A stretch of DNA of 7,349 nucleotides. Origin: Actinomycetota bacterium (GTDB lineage Bacteria > Actinomycetota > Actinomycetes > Nanopelagicales > Nanopelagicaceae). The stretch is from positions 1-7,349 of the forward strand of contig RGOY01000061.1 of NCBI GenBank assembly GCA_010028225.1, written 5' to 3'. This document shows, in pieces, positions 1 to 6,133 of this stretch (positions within the stretch are counted from its first letter, which is position 1; each line of letters starts with the position of its first letter). The position numbers and the translations under genes were made by a program. Under the pieces are notes generated by a model that was given only the letters and a program-made list of their open reading frames with translations, did no database searches and had not been told where the DNA came from.

Positions 1-187
1 GTCACTGCAGGATCGATCACCGCAACTTGTCCCTACCGACCTTCCACCAGACGACCAATCAGTATCACTGCCACCCTTACTCCCAGCGATGCCAACATCT
101 CCCCGAAGGTGAGCACCAGCTCGCTCTTTCAGGTGGTCAGAAGGACTGGATCTCGTTCGTAGTTCAAAGCACTAGGGTCTAGCCCTT
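1..187. other. Upstream region with no supported gene
   Basis: No convincing gene lies before the ABC-F start. All three forward frames run open for 35-60 codons and then stop (TGA at 110-112, TAG at 160-162, TAG at 174-176), and none reads like a known family. One forward frame spells ALSGGQK at 123-143, like an ABC signature, but no Walker motifs or alignable sequence surround it. On the reverse strand a 27-residue hydrophobic peptide (GTG at 116, stop at 33-35, containing GVRVAVILIGRLVEG) is the only protein-like stretch; it has no good ribosome-binding site. Treat the region as spacer or as the damaged edge of a gene outside the window. Confidence 0.35.
173..178 (+). promoter_or_regulatory. 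Possible -10 box for the ABC-F gene
   Basis: TAGGGT lies 9 nt upstream of the GTG start at 188, which has no Shine-Dalgarno sequence. The placement suits a transcript starting at or within a few bases of the start codon. No -35 hexamer is recognisable at 17 bp, so the call rests on spacing alone. Confidence 0.3.
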
Positions 188-814
188 GTGGGACATATAG
201 ATGTAAGCGGAATTGAATTCACGCTATCTGATGGTCGAGTTCTTCTCGATGATGTTTCATTTCGAGTTGGCGATGGAGCAAAAGCAGCGCTTATCGGCCC
301 AAATGGCGCGGGAAAGACAACGTTGATTCGAATGATTTGTGGTGATGTCCAACCTGATGGTGGTGCTATTTCGATTTCGGGCGGACTCGGTGTTATGCGC
401 CAATTCATTGGACAGGTTCGGGATGAGTCAACAGTTCGCGATCTCTTACTCTCTGTCTCACCTGAGAAAGTGAGAATGGCTGCTGCGAAGTTGAAGTCTG
501 CAGAAGCGTCGATGGCCGATGATGACTCTGAACAATCTCAGATGGCTTATGCCTCTGCTCTTGCTGATTGGGGCGATGCTGGAGGATATGACGCCGAAGT
601 AGTTTGGGATATCTGTTGTACTCAGGCGCTAGGCAAGTCCTTCGAAGAAGTTTCTGATCGAGAGGTAAACACACTGATGAGCCAGATAACTATCTTGATG
701 TTCCATCAAAGCGTTGGCTTGAAGAACAACTCAAAGAATCGCATAAGACTATTCTCTTCATTAGCCACGATCGCGAATTACTTTCCGAAGTTGCTAATCG
801 CATCATCACTCTAG
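188..814 (+). pseudogene. ABC-F ATPase, N-terminal fragment (frameshifted by deletion)
   Basis: ABC-F proteins are soluble twin-ATPase factors that bind ribosomes and act on translation; they are not transporters. This fragment starts at GTG 188 and carries the first ATPase domain, with Walker A GPNGAGKTT at residues 37-45 and the block GGLGVMRQFIGQV at about 64-76. True homology ends at REVNT (residues 158-162). The family continues with an LSGGE signature and a LLLDEP Walker B, but here the DNA jumps from ACACT (671-675) straight to GATGAGCCA (676-684), which is DEP in another frame. The last ~46 residues (from MSQITILMF) are out-of-frame junk ending at 814. The missing piece should be about 70 bp by comparison with the second domain, which would give an intact protein near 533 residues. 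A lone product would lack signature, Walker B and switch histidine and should not hydrolyse ATP. Confidence 0.85.
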
Positions 815-1719
815 AACAGGGGGTTTCTGGAAATACTGCTTGGATTCACGGGAGTGGGTTTGCCACATGGCATGAAGCGAGAAAGGCGCGTAATGCCCGC
901 TTCGCGGAGTTGCTCTATCGATGGGAACAGGAGCATGAAAGATTGAAGGAACTTGTGCTGACGCTTCGAAATCAAGCGAAGAGCTCTCCGGATATGGCAT
1001 CGAAATATCGCGCGATGCAGACCCGGCTTCGCAAATTTGAAGAGATTGGACCACCGCCTTCACCACCACTTGAACAAGATGTGAAAGTTGGACTGAGCGG
1101 TGGACGAACGGGCGAGCGAGTCATCACCTGTGAGAATTTGGTTCTCGAGGGATTGACCGATCCGTTTTCAATCGAGATCTTCTATGGAGATCGCGTTGCT
1201 GTTCTTGGGAAGAATGGCACCGGAAAGTCTCACTTTTTGCGTTTGCTTGGAGGGGATGTGAGCGTCAATCACTCCGGGAACTGGAAACTTGGTGCACGAG
1301 TCTCGCCCGGTCACTTTGCTCAGACTCATGCTCATCCAGAGTTTATGGGTAAGACACTTCTTGAGATCTTATGGAATGAACACTCTTTGCAGCTTAGTCC
1401 AGCCAAGAGCGTTCTTGGTCGATACGAACTTCACAATCAAGCAGAACAGAAATTCTCGACGCTCTCAGGTGGGCAACAGGCTAGGTTTCAAGTCTTGCTT
1501 CTAGAACTGGAGGGCTCGACTTTGTTATTGCTTGATGAACCTACAGATAACTTGGATCTCGCATCAGCCGAAGCGCTAGAAAAAGCATTGACTATGTATC
1601 AAGGAACCGTCTTGGCAGTCACACATGACCGATGGTTCACCAAAGGTTTCTCGCGTTATCTTGTCTTTGGGGCTGACAACAAAGTCTTTGAAAGCCCAAA
1701 TCCTGTTTGGGAGTACTAG
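676..1719 (+). pseudogene. ABC-F ATPase, C-terminal fragment
   Basis: This is the continuation of the ABC-F gene in the shifted frame. It opens at the deletion junction with DEPDNYLD and runs unbroken to TAG at 1717-1719. In order it contains the first domain's switch histidine in ISHDREL (about 760-780), the interdomain linker rich in charged residues (about 870-1060), the second Walker A GKNGTGKS (1207-1230), signature LSGGQQ (1462-1479), Walker B LLLLDEP (1522-1542) and switch histidine in THDRW (1621-1635). The second ATPase domain is therefore complete and shows no decay. There is no credible start near 676; the first usable starts (for example TTG 910) have no clear ribosome-binding site and would begin in the linker. 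The gene ends 3 bp from the restored end of the convergent flavoprotein gene. Either a young pseudogene or an assembly error explains it. Confidence 0.85.
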
Positions 1720-1722
1720 GAC

Positions 1723-1820
1723 TTAAGAGTCGAAGCCGAGGCCGAAGCGATCCAGTACACGAAGCCAGATATTTCGCTTTCCGGTCTCATCGGCACGGTG
1801 TAATGACCACTGCGTGAGAT
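1723..1820 (-). pseudogene. Displaced C-terminal codons of the FAD oxidase
   Basis: This stretch lies downstream of the flavoprotein's present stop. In the frame obtained by deleting one copy of the 17-bp repeat at 1866-1899, it encodes the end of the oxidase: the restored tail begins RKKPFPFPPEPFRW, runs through this segment and finishes RNIWLRVLDRFGLGFDS with TAA at 1723-1725. That proline-rich and LDRFGLGFDS ending is typical of OrdL-like oxidases. The conserved reading shows that the ancestral gene reached 1723. Confidence 0.8.
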
Positions 1821-3176
1821 TTACAAATAGCCAACGAAATGGCTCTGGTGGAAATGGAAAAGGTTTCTTTCGAACCATCTCGTCTTTCGAACCATCTCGA
1901 GGCGAGTTCGTTCGGTATCAAGTCCATCCAAGAGATCAAGCATCACTTCTGCGCCAAATCGTGTTGCGCCAACTCCAAGTCCAGTGAATCCAAGTACATA
2001 GCTAACTTTCTCGCCCATGGCGGTACCCCAGAATGGCGAGAAGCGCGAGCAGGTATCAATCGCGCCGCCCCAGCCATGCGTGAATTTGATTCCCTCTAAT
2101 TGCGGGAATGTCTTCAAGAAATCACGAGCAAGACGGGCGTAGGTCTCGGGCTCATCTTCGTACTCTGGGTTGACCTTTCCGCGGAAGTTATAGATAGCGT
2201 CATATCCACCCCAGAGAATCTCGTTCTCTTTGGTGAGGCGGTAATAGTGGAATTGATTACCAGCTTCCGATAGCCCCTCTCGACCCTTCCACCCGATTGA
2301 TGCCAACTGTTCAGGAGTCAATGGCTCTGTGACGAGTTGGAAGTCGTAGACCGGAACGACATATTTGTGAGTACTTCGAAGAAGTGAATCATGGACATTT
2401 GTCGCAAGTGCCACTCGCTCTGCGCGGACTTTTCCGTAAGGGGTCGAGACTAAGATTTTTTCGCCTTCATCTTCTAAAGACTCAACCGCGCTATGTTCAT
2501 AAATCGAGACTCCGAGTGAGAGGCATGCTCGCTCAAGTCCCCAGACTAAACGTGCTGGATCAACGAGTGCGGTCCCATCTTCATCCCAGAGCGATGCAAG
2601 ATAGATGGGGGAGTTAACTCTCTCACGCGTTTGTTTAGAGTCGAGGAATTCAACTTCATCACCATATGAGTTTCGAAGTTTTGCTTCTTCTTTTAATTCC
2701 TCGACTTCCCATGGTTTCAACGCAACTTTGAGCTCGCCGGTTCGTTCCCACCCACAGTCGATGCCATATTTCTCAATGGTCTTTTCGATGGAGTTGAAAT
2801 TCTCACGTCCAAGTCGTTCTACCGCTTCCATCTCGTCTTTGAATCGGTTGTAACCATTGATAAATCCATGAGTGAGCGATGAGTTGCAAAATCCGCCATT
2901 TCGCCCAGATGCTCCCGCGCCTGTTTCCTTCGCTTCGAGGATTACTACTTTGCGATGTGGATTTCGCTCCTTTGCGATGAGTGCAGTCCAAAGTCCGGTA
3001 TAGCCGGCGCCGACAATGCAGAGATCAGCTTCGATTTCCTCTACCAAGGAAGGACGAGATTCCGGCTCTAGTGGATCGGCATCAAGCCAGTAGAGAGCCG
3101 GTTGCATATGCATCAAATGACGCAGAACTTTGGGGTCGATGGAGACCATCGTCGATCCGGCCTTCGCCGGTCTCAC
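1821..3176 (-). CDS. FAD-dependent amine oxidase (DAO superfamily, OrdL/PuuB-like), C-terminus frameshifted
   Basis: Cytoplasmic flavoprotein of the D-amino-acid/glycine oxidase fold (COG0665), the group containing gamma-glutamylputrescine oxidase PuuB. It is expected to oxidise an amine or N-substituted amino acid with O2, giving an imine or aldehyde, ammonia and H2O2; the substrate cannot be read from sequence. Numbering from GTG 3176: dinucleotide-binding GAGYTG at 56-61, ribose-binding acid E81 after VVIL, FAD-contacting GASGRNGGFC at 88-97, WGGAIDTC at 369-376 and the C-terminal FAD loop GFTGLGVGATRFG at 396-408. The catalytic body is complete. After K431 a 17-bp duplication shifts the frame, replacing about 47 family residues with about 20 unrelated ones. 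The start is uncertain: ATG 3149 (MVSIDPKVL) fits the family better, since the extra MRPAKAGST is encoded by a small hairpin. Activity is possible but unproven. Confidence 0.88.
   Translation of the reverse strand: MRPAKAGSTMVSIDPKVLRHLMHMQPALYWLDADPLEPESRPSLVEEIEADLCIVGAGYTGLWTALIAKERNPHRKVVILEAKETGAGASGRNGGFCNSSLTHGFINGYNRFKDEMEAVERLGRENFNSIEKTIEKYGIDCGWERTGELKVALKPWEVEELKEEAKLRNSYGDEVEFLDSKQTRERVNSPIYLASLWDEDGTALVDPARLVWGLERACLSLGVSIYEHSAVESLEDEGEKILVSTPYGKVRAERVALATNVHDSLLRSTHKYVVPVYDFQLVTEPLTPEQLASIGWKGREGLSEAGNQFHYYRLTKENEILWGGYDAIYNFRGKVNPEYEDEPETYARLARDFLKTFPQLEGIKFTHGWGGAIDTCSRFSPFWGTAMGEKVSYVLGFTGLGVGATRFGAEVMLDLLDGLDTERTRLEMVRKTRWFERNLFHFHQSHFVGYL
1866..1899. repeat. Perfect 17-bp tandem duplication inside the oxidase gene
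   Basis: The unit TCTTTCGAACCATCTCG occurs twice head to tail (1866-1882 and 1883-1899) with no mismatch. Seventeen is not a multiple of three, so the second copy changes the frame of the reverse-strand gene. Deleting one copy restores a family-typical C-terminus, so the duplication is secondary. Slipped-strand replication or an assembly error could both create it. Confidence 0.95.
3157..3170 (-). promoter_or_regulatory. Small hairpin between alternative oxidase starts
   Basis: CCGGC and GCCGG arms (3157-3161 and 3166-3170) enclose a 4-nt loop. The element lies between GTG 3176 and ATG 3149. If ATG 3149 is the real start the hairpin sits in the leader, about 8 nt before the start codon; its GAAGG (read on the reverse strand, about 11 nt from that ATG) could be the ribosome-binding site. 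Stem length is only 5 bp, so a structural role is uncertain. Confidence 0.3.
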
Positions 3177-3198
3177 CCCTTTATCTGATGAACACAGT

Positions 3199-3210
3199 GG
3201 ACCCGGGTCC
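3199..3210. promoter_or_regulatory. 12-bp perfect palindrome in divergent intergenic region
   Basis: GGACCCGGGTCC is its own reverse complement and lies in the 148-bp gap between the divergent oxidase and DUF4236 genes, 23 bp before the oxidase GTG 3176 (50 bp before ATG 3149). The location suits an operator, but no family of regulator is recognised and no second copy was seen in the window. Confidence 0.3.
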
Positions 3211-3312
3211 TCCGGAATCCAACCCCACTTCGCAAGTCTTCATCTAGCAACTTGTTTTTCGAAGTGGCTCGAGGCGTAGTTTACCCGATACCCCCTTAGC
3301 CCCTGCAACTCA

Positions 3313-3318
3313 TAGAAT
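3313..3318 (+). promoter_or_regulatory. -10 box for a leaderless DUF4236 transcript
   Basis: TAGAAT matches the TATAAT consensus at five of six positions and ends 6 nt before ATG 3325, which has no Shine-Dalgarno sequence. Transcription starting about 7 nt after the box would begin at or next to the start codon. No good -35 hexamer is present 17 bp upstream. Confidence 0.55.
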
Positions 3319-3324
3319 CGCAAT

Positions 3325-4338
3325 ATGTCACTTCGCTTTCGCCGAAGTATGAAGATTCTTCCTGGGGTTAGATTGAATTTCAGCAAGAGCGCATTAGGAC
3401 TTTCCTTTGGAGTACCTGGTGCACGTGTCTCAGTCAACACCCGTGGTGATGTCTATACATCCGCTGGAATCCCGGGGACGGGTCTCTATAACGTTGAACG
3501 AACTTCACTTCGAAAAGGTAGCGCCAGAAAACGGCGTGCAAAAAACACAGCAGCAGAAACTTTGACGGAGTTCGTTCCACCTCCAGGTCTCTTCGCACCA
3601 CGACGACAGCGAGCTCTCTATAAAGCGCTACAACTAGGAACTGTCGAGGCGTTAGAAAAACTTAGCAAGAAATTTCCCGATATTGAGTACATCTGCGATG
3701 CCTTTGCACTCCCAAGACACTTGATGAGTGGTTCCAATGATCTCGAATTACTCACCGCAAAGGCTGCGAAGGTATGGGCTACTCGCGTTGAACTGGATCG
3801 CTCGTGGATGTTTACACATCATGCGAAAGCCTATGAAGTGAGTGTGAAAGTTGCACCCGGGGTAGATGTCCCGATGCAATTTTCGCTCCAAGTCCTTGGC
3901 CACATGTATATCGAGTTACTTCAACTTGGTGAAAAATTTATTGATGCCCTCGAAGTAGCAGAATCTCTTATTCCTGATCAGATTACGGCCCTTGCAGTCT
4001 GTGAAAACGAAGTTCAACTTCGACGTTGGAAAGATGTTCTAGAGACGACTGAAGATGTGACAAATGAAGACGATGCAACTGCTCTACTCCTCATCTTTCG
4101 TGCGATTGCTTTGCGCGAAGAGGGCAAACTTGATGCTTCAATCGAGGTTCTTCGTTTAGCTAGAGCTTCCAAGAAGCGCCATGAGGACATTCTCAATAAA
4201 GCCCTCTTCGAACGATCATTCGTCTATGAGAAACAGGGGAAGATTTCTTCGGCAAGGAAGGACCTCGAGAAGATACTTGCTACAGACTCAGATTTTCCCG
4301 GGGTCACTCAACGACTAAATGATCTCGAAAATCTTTAG
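3325..4338 (+). CDS. DUF4236 domain protein with TPR-like C-terminus
   Basis: The first ~55 residues match the DUF4236 family (Pfam PF14020) closely: an LRFRRSMKILPGVRLNFSK opening at residues 3-21, GVPGARVSVNTRG at 29-41 and GIPGTGLYN at 48-56. This small glycine-rich beta module is often found at the N-terminus of bacterial proteins and has no known function. A basic linker (about 62-73, RKGSARKRRAK) follows, then a mostly helical region with two TPR-like hairpins near 251-285 (FRAIALREEGKLDASIEVLR) and 289-322 (ALFERSFVYEKQGKISSARK). TPRs usually mediate protein-protein contacts. No signal peptide or membrane segment is seen. The start at ATG 3325 is supported by the domain beginning at once and by the -10 box 6 nt upstream. 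The stop overlaps the convergent gene's stop by 4 bp. Function unknown. Confidence 0.88.
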   Translation: MSLRFRRSMKILPGVRLNFSKSALGLSFGVPGARVSVNTRGDVYTSAGIPGTGLYNVERTSLRKGSARKRRAKNTAAETLTEFVPPPGLFAPRRQRALYKALQLGTVEALEKLSKKFPDIEYICDAFALPRHLMSGSNDLELLTAKAAKVWATRVELDRSWMFTHHAKAYEVSVKVAPGVDVPMQFSLQVLGHMYIELLQLGEKFIDALEVAESLIPDQITALAVCENEVQLRRWKDVLETTEDVTNEDDATALLLIFRAIALREEGKLDASIEVLRLARASKKRHEDILNKALFERSFVYEKQGKISSARKDLEKILATDSDFPGVTQRLNDLENL

Positions 4339-4799
4339 ATCTTAACTACGACCCGAACAACATCCTCAGGGGTAGCTCGATCTCGAAGTTCTGCATCGAC
4401 ATTTGTGGGGATTTGGTTGATTTGTGCGGCAGAGACTGAAGCAAGTTGAGCGGAAATATGAGCCATCCAATAAAAGGCTCCCGGACCCACCTCCTCTATT
4501 ATCTTTCTTGCTTGATCAAGGCGCAGGTCACCGAATGGCTCAACATCATTCTTTTCATCATTGATGACTTCGATAAGAAAGTCGCAAATACGTGTAGCGC
4601 TCTCTTTGACCCGCATTTCACTGTTGATCAACTCTCGATACTGATTATCGAAACTCTTTCGCCGCCTCTGTCGAAGAATGATCCAAGTGATTAAAAAAGC
4701 TATAAATAATGTTTCAAGCATGCCAGCCCCAATCACTACTGGTATCAGTAGATTTTCGCATCTGATGAGGTGATGGAAGTTACCTTCCAGGGGTGACAT
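4335..4799 (-). CDS. Unknown single-pass membrane protein
   Basis: Not recognised as any family. Counting from ATG 4799 the protein has 154 residues, a hydrophobic stretch at about 17-42 (core METLFIAFLITWIIL-like, preceded by IPVVIGAG), then a strongly basic RQRRRK at 43-48, which predicts an outside N-terminus and a cytoplasmic C-terminal domain. The cytoplasmic part (49-154) is predicted helical with many charged residues and no catalytic motif. The start is doubtful: ATG 4799 has no ribosome-binding site and leaves only 40 bp to the divergent neighbour. ATG 4721 (MLETLFIAF) would give 128 residues with a normal N-terminal anchor and a 118-bp intergenic region containing a palindrome, and is a good alternative. 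Its 3' end overlaps the DUF4236 gene's stop. It might dock with that TPR protein, but this is only a guess from position. Confidence 0.7.
   Translation of the reverse strand: MSPLEGNFHHLIRCENLLIPVVIGAGMLETLFIAFLITWIILRQRRRKSFDNQYRELINSEMRVKESATRICDFLIEVINDEKNDVEPFGDLRLDQARKIIEEVGPGAFYWMAHISAQLASVSAAQINQIPTNVDAELRDRATPEDVVRVVVKI
4736..4751. promoter_or_regulatory. Inverted repeat near the membrane-protein start
   Basis: CTACTG and CAGTAG (6-bp perfect arms, 4-bp spacer GTAT) lie 15 bp upstream of ATG 4721 on the reverse strand. If translation begins at 4721 the repeat is in the leader or promoter; if it begins at 4799 it is within codons 17-22 and probably incidental. Confidence 0.3.
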
Positions 4800-4839
4800 T
4801 CAACTAGAGCGAATTCGACCCTTTGACTACCCTTTTCAC

Positions 4840-5427
4840 ATGATGAACTCTTCAATCCCGGCACGATCCTCGTCTCACCAAGTAGAGGTTCTCCTCACTC
4901 CAGAATTGAACGGTCGTAATCGAAAGACGGTCTTCTTTAGGTACATCCTCGTTGCGCCTATCGCGGTCTTAGCAGGGTTACTAACAGTGAGCCTCTTCCC
5001 CCCGATAATCCTCTCGCTGCTCTTTCGAAAGACTTATCCAAGCTATGCACTGACTTTCAATCATGCACTTCTTGAGCTTCACGTGCGCATCGCCGCTTAC
5101 ATCTACCTCCTCACCGACGATTATCCTTCGATTGAACGAAACCCAAAGATTGCTGTCCTCTTTCCTGATATCGATGGTGGAAAGAAGTTAAGCAGGGGGT
5201 TGCCACTGATCAAATGGTTCCTTGCAATTCCTTTAATTGTCGTTGGTTATTTTTATTCCCTCGCCGCACTTTTCATCACCTTTGTGGCATGGATCAAAGT
5301 TAGCGCGACAGGAACGTATCCCGAGTGGGGACTTCGAGTTGTGGTTGGTTCAATTAAATTCTGGAGTCGAGTGGCAGGGTATGCATTTATCCTGGTCACG
5401 GATGAATATCCATCCTTTAAGCTCTAA
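4840..5427 (+). CDS. DUF4389 integral membrane protein (duplicated module)
   Basis: A 195-residue membrane protein of the DUF4389 family, common in actinobacteria and of unknown function. It contains two copies of the module. Copy one: RNRKTVFFRYILVAP (26-40), a hydrophobic span about 33-62, then YIYLLTDDYPS (87-97). Copy two: SRGLPLIKWFLAIP (118-131), a span about 126-152, the sequence TGTYPEWGLRVVVG (157-170) and YAFILVTDEYPSF (181-193). The repeated basic-aromatic lead-in, membrane span and LLTDxYP ending are the family hallmark. The protein ends right after the second motif, as family members commonly do. Two adjacent ATG codons (4840, 4843) are possible starts; neither has a Shine-Dalgarno sequence. 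TTGACT at 4823-4828 resembles a -35 box, but no matching -10 was found. It converges with the DUF4287 gene, 13 bp apart. Confidence 0.88.
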   Translation: MMNSSIPARSSSHQVEVLLTPELNGRNRKTVFFRYILVAPIAVLAGLLTVSLFPPIILSLLFRKTYPSYALTFNHALLELHVRIAAYIYLLTDDYPSIERNPKIAVLFPDIDGGKKLSRGLPLIKWFLAIPLIVVGYFYSLAALFITFVAWIKVSATGTYPEWGLRVVVGSIKFWSRVAGYAFILVTDEYPSFKL

Positions 5428-5440
5428 AGATTGACCACTT

Positions 5441-5992
5441 TCATTTCTCAGCAATACGCGCTCTGACCATTGCTAGGACGAGCTTCGAATCTACTGTCCA
5501 GTCGTTAGGGATTGCGAATGTGTGTTTGAGCACTCGATAATCCTTGAGTTTAGGCTTTAAGAAAACGATGACATCTTTGCTAAAGGGATTGAGCAGAATG
5601 TGGTTCTTAGCAGTCCCTGCCCCGAGCACATAGGTGGAATCCAACTTCAGCATGGGTTGGTTCCAAGCGATGACAATCTCCAATTTTGGGTATGCGGTTT
5701 TCGCTACTTTGAAGATTGCTCTGATGGTCTTTGCCTGGATCGGGTCAATGCTCTTGTAGTAATCGGCAAGACTTTCGAATCGCTTAGAGGATTTTGACCC
5801 CTTGGAGAACATGATCAAAGCATTCGCATGAGCACGTGAGAAGCCGTAGTTCTCTTGAAGGTGAGCCATCTGCTCTGGGTATTTCTTGTCTTTGATCTTG
5901 GCCATCACCTTGAACCAGTAAGCCATTTTTTCGCCATATCGCTTCTCTATGGCAGGAAAATGCGCCTCACGATTCGAATCTTTCGTAGCCAC
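5441..5992 (-). CDS. DUF4287-DUF1801 two-domain protein
   Basis: A 183-residue soluble protein joining two small domains of unknown function. Residues about 11-66 match DUF4287 (HFPAIEKRYGEKMAYWF and KYPEQMAHLQENYGFSRAHANALI). Residues about 77-180 match DUF1801 (COG5646): YYKSIDPIQAKTIRAIFKVA, the conserved IAWNQPML at 108-115, and an alpha-beta core ending in VRARIAE. DUF1801 folds resemble frataxin, and the Bacillus subtilis member YdhG (Fra) has been described as a frataxin-like iron chaperone; whether that role applies here is inference only. No membrane segment or signal peptide. Start GTG 5992 is chosen because it directly precedes the DUF4287 domain and lies 6 nt after a -10 box on the reverse strand, suggesting a leaderless mRNA. 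It is transcribed divergently from the IDO gene and shares its control region. Confidence 0.87.
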   Translation of the reverse strand: MATKDSNREAHFPAIEKRYGEKMAYWFKVMAKIKDKKYPEQMAHLQENYGFSRAHANALIMFSKGSKSSKRFESLADYYKSIDPIQAKTIRAIFKVAKTAYPKLEIVIAWNQPMLKLDSTYVLGAGTAKNHILLNPFSKDVIVFLKPKLKDYRVLKHTFAIPNDWTVDSKLVLAMVRARIAEK

Positions 5993-5998
5993 CTTTGA

Positions 5999-6004
5999 AT
6001 CCTA
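5999..6004 (-). promoter_or_regulatory. -10 box for leaderless DUF4287 transcript
   Basis: Read on the reverse strand, TAGGAT (6004 down to 5999) is followed by 6 nt and then the GTG start at 5992. There is no Shine-Dalgarno sequence. This repeats the arrangement seen before the DUF4236 gene. A -35 element at normal spacing would fall at 6022-6027, inside the dyad at 6006-6035. Confidence 0.5.
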
Positions 6005-6005
6005 A

Positions 6006-6035
6006 TCGCTGTAATTGTAAAGAGAATCACAGCGA
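6006..6035. promoter_or_regulatory. 30-bp dyad, candidate shared operator
   Basis: The outer arms TCGCTGT (6006-6012) and ACAGCGA (6029-6035) are perfect 7-bp inverted repeats; inner bases ATT (6014-6016) and AAT (6025-6027) also pair, giving an interrupted dyad centred at 6020.5. It occupies the expected -35 positions of both flanking promoters: 6022-6027 for the DUF4287 gene and 6021-6026 for a TAAAAT box serving the IDO gene. This suits a dimeric regulator controlling both genes. The regulator is unknown. Confidence 0.5.
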
Positions 6036-6043
6036 GCGCTTCG

Positions 6044-6049
6044 TAAAAT
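6044..6049 (+). promoter_or_regulatory. Candidate -10 box for the IDO gene
   Basis: TAAAAT matches the consensus at five of six positions. The -35 position at 17-bp spacing (6021-6026) is not consensus-like, as expected if an activator bound at the dyad. Transcription would start near 6056 and leave a leader of about 90 nt containing the hairpins at 6073-6120. Confidence 0.4.
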
Positions 6050-6072
6050 GCCTATTGTCCTTAGAGCAGGTA

Positions 6073-6120
6073 AGGGGGTTAACTATCGGGTGGTGCGATA
6101 GGCGCCCCTCGAAGTTGAGG
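6073..6120 (+). promoter_or_regulatory. Overlapping hairpins in the IDO leader
   Basis: Hairpin A has an outer stem 6073-6077 with 6105-6109 (AGGGG/CCCCT), an internal loop, and an inner stem CTATCG/CGATAG (6083-6088 with 6096-6101). Hairpin B pairs CCTC (6107-6110) with GAGG (6117-6120). Bases 6107-6109 are used by both, so B and the outer stem of A exclude each other. No U-run follows, so this is not a standard terminator. The pairing is seen directly; a regulatory function is inference. Confidence 0.35.
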
Positions 6121-6133
6121 TCATCCACTGGAC

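Noticed and set aside
123..143. ALSGGQK in a forward frame as the lost ABC-F signature segment transposed upstream
   Set aside because: The following residues (DWISFVV) do not match the expected continuation and the frame stops at 174-176; the match is short enough to be chance.
405..674. Reverse-strand open frame opposite the ABC-F gene
   Set aside because: It lies fully antisense to well-conserved ABC-F coding sequence and its composition is that of a shadow frame.
674..682. Programmed frameshift in the ABC-F gene
   Set aside because: A frameshift alone would not restore the protein, because about 23 conserved residues are missing as well; there is no slippery run.
3177..3324. tRNA or small RNA gene in the divergent gap
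   Set aside because: No cloverleaf arms or T-loop sequence could be found; only short palindromes and a -10 box.
5428..5440. Bidirectional terminator between the DUF4389 and DUF4287 genes
   Set aside because: The 13-bp gap has no inverted repeat with a U-run on either strand.
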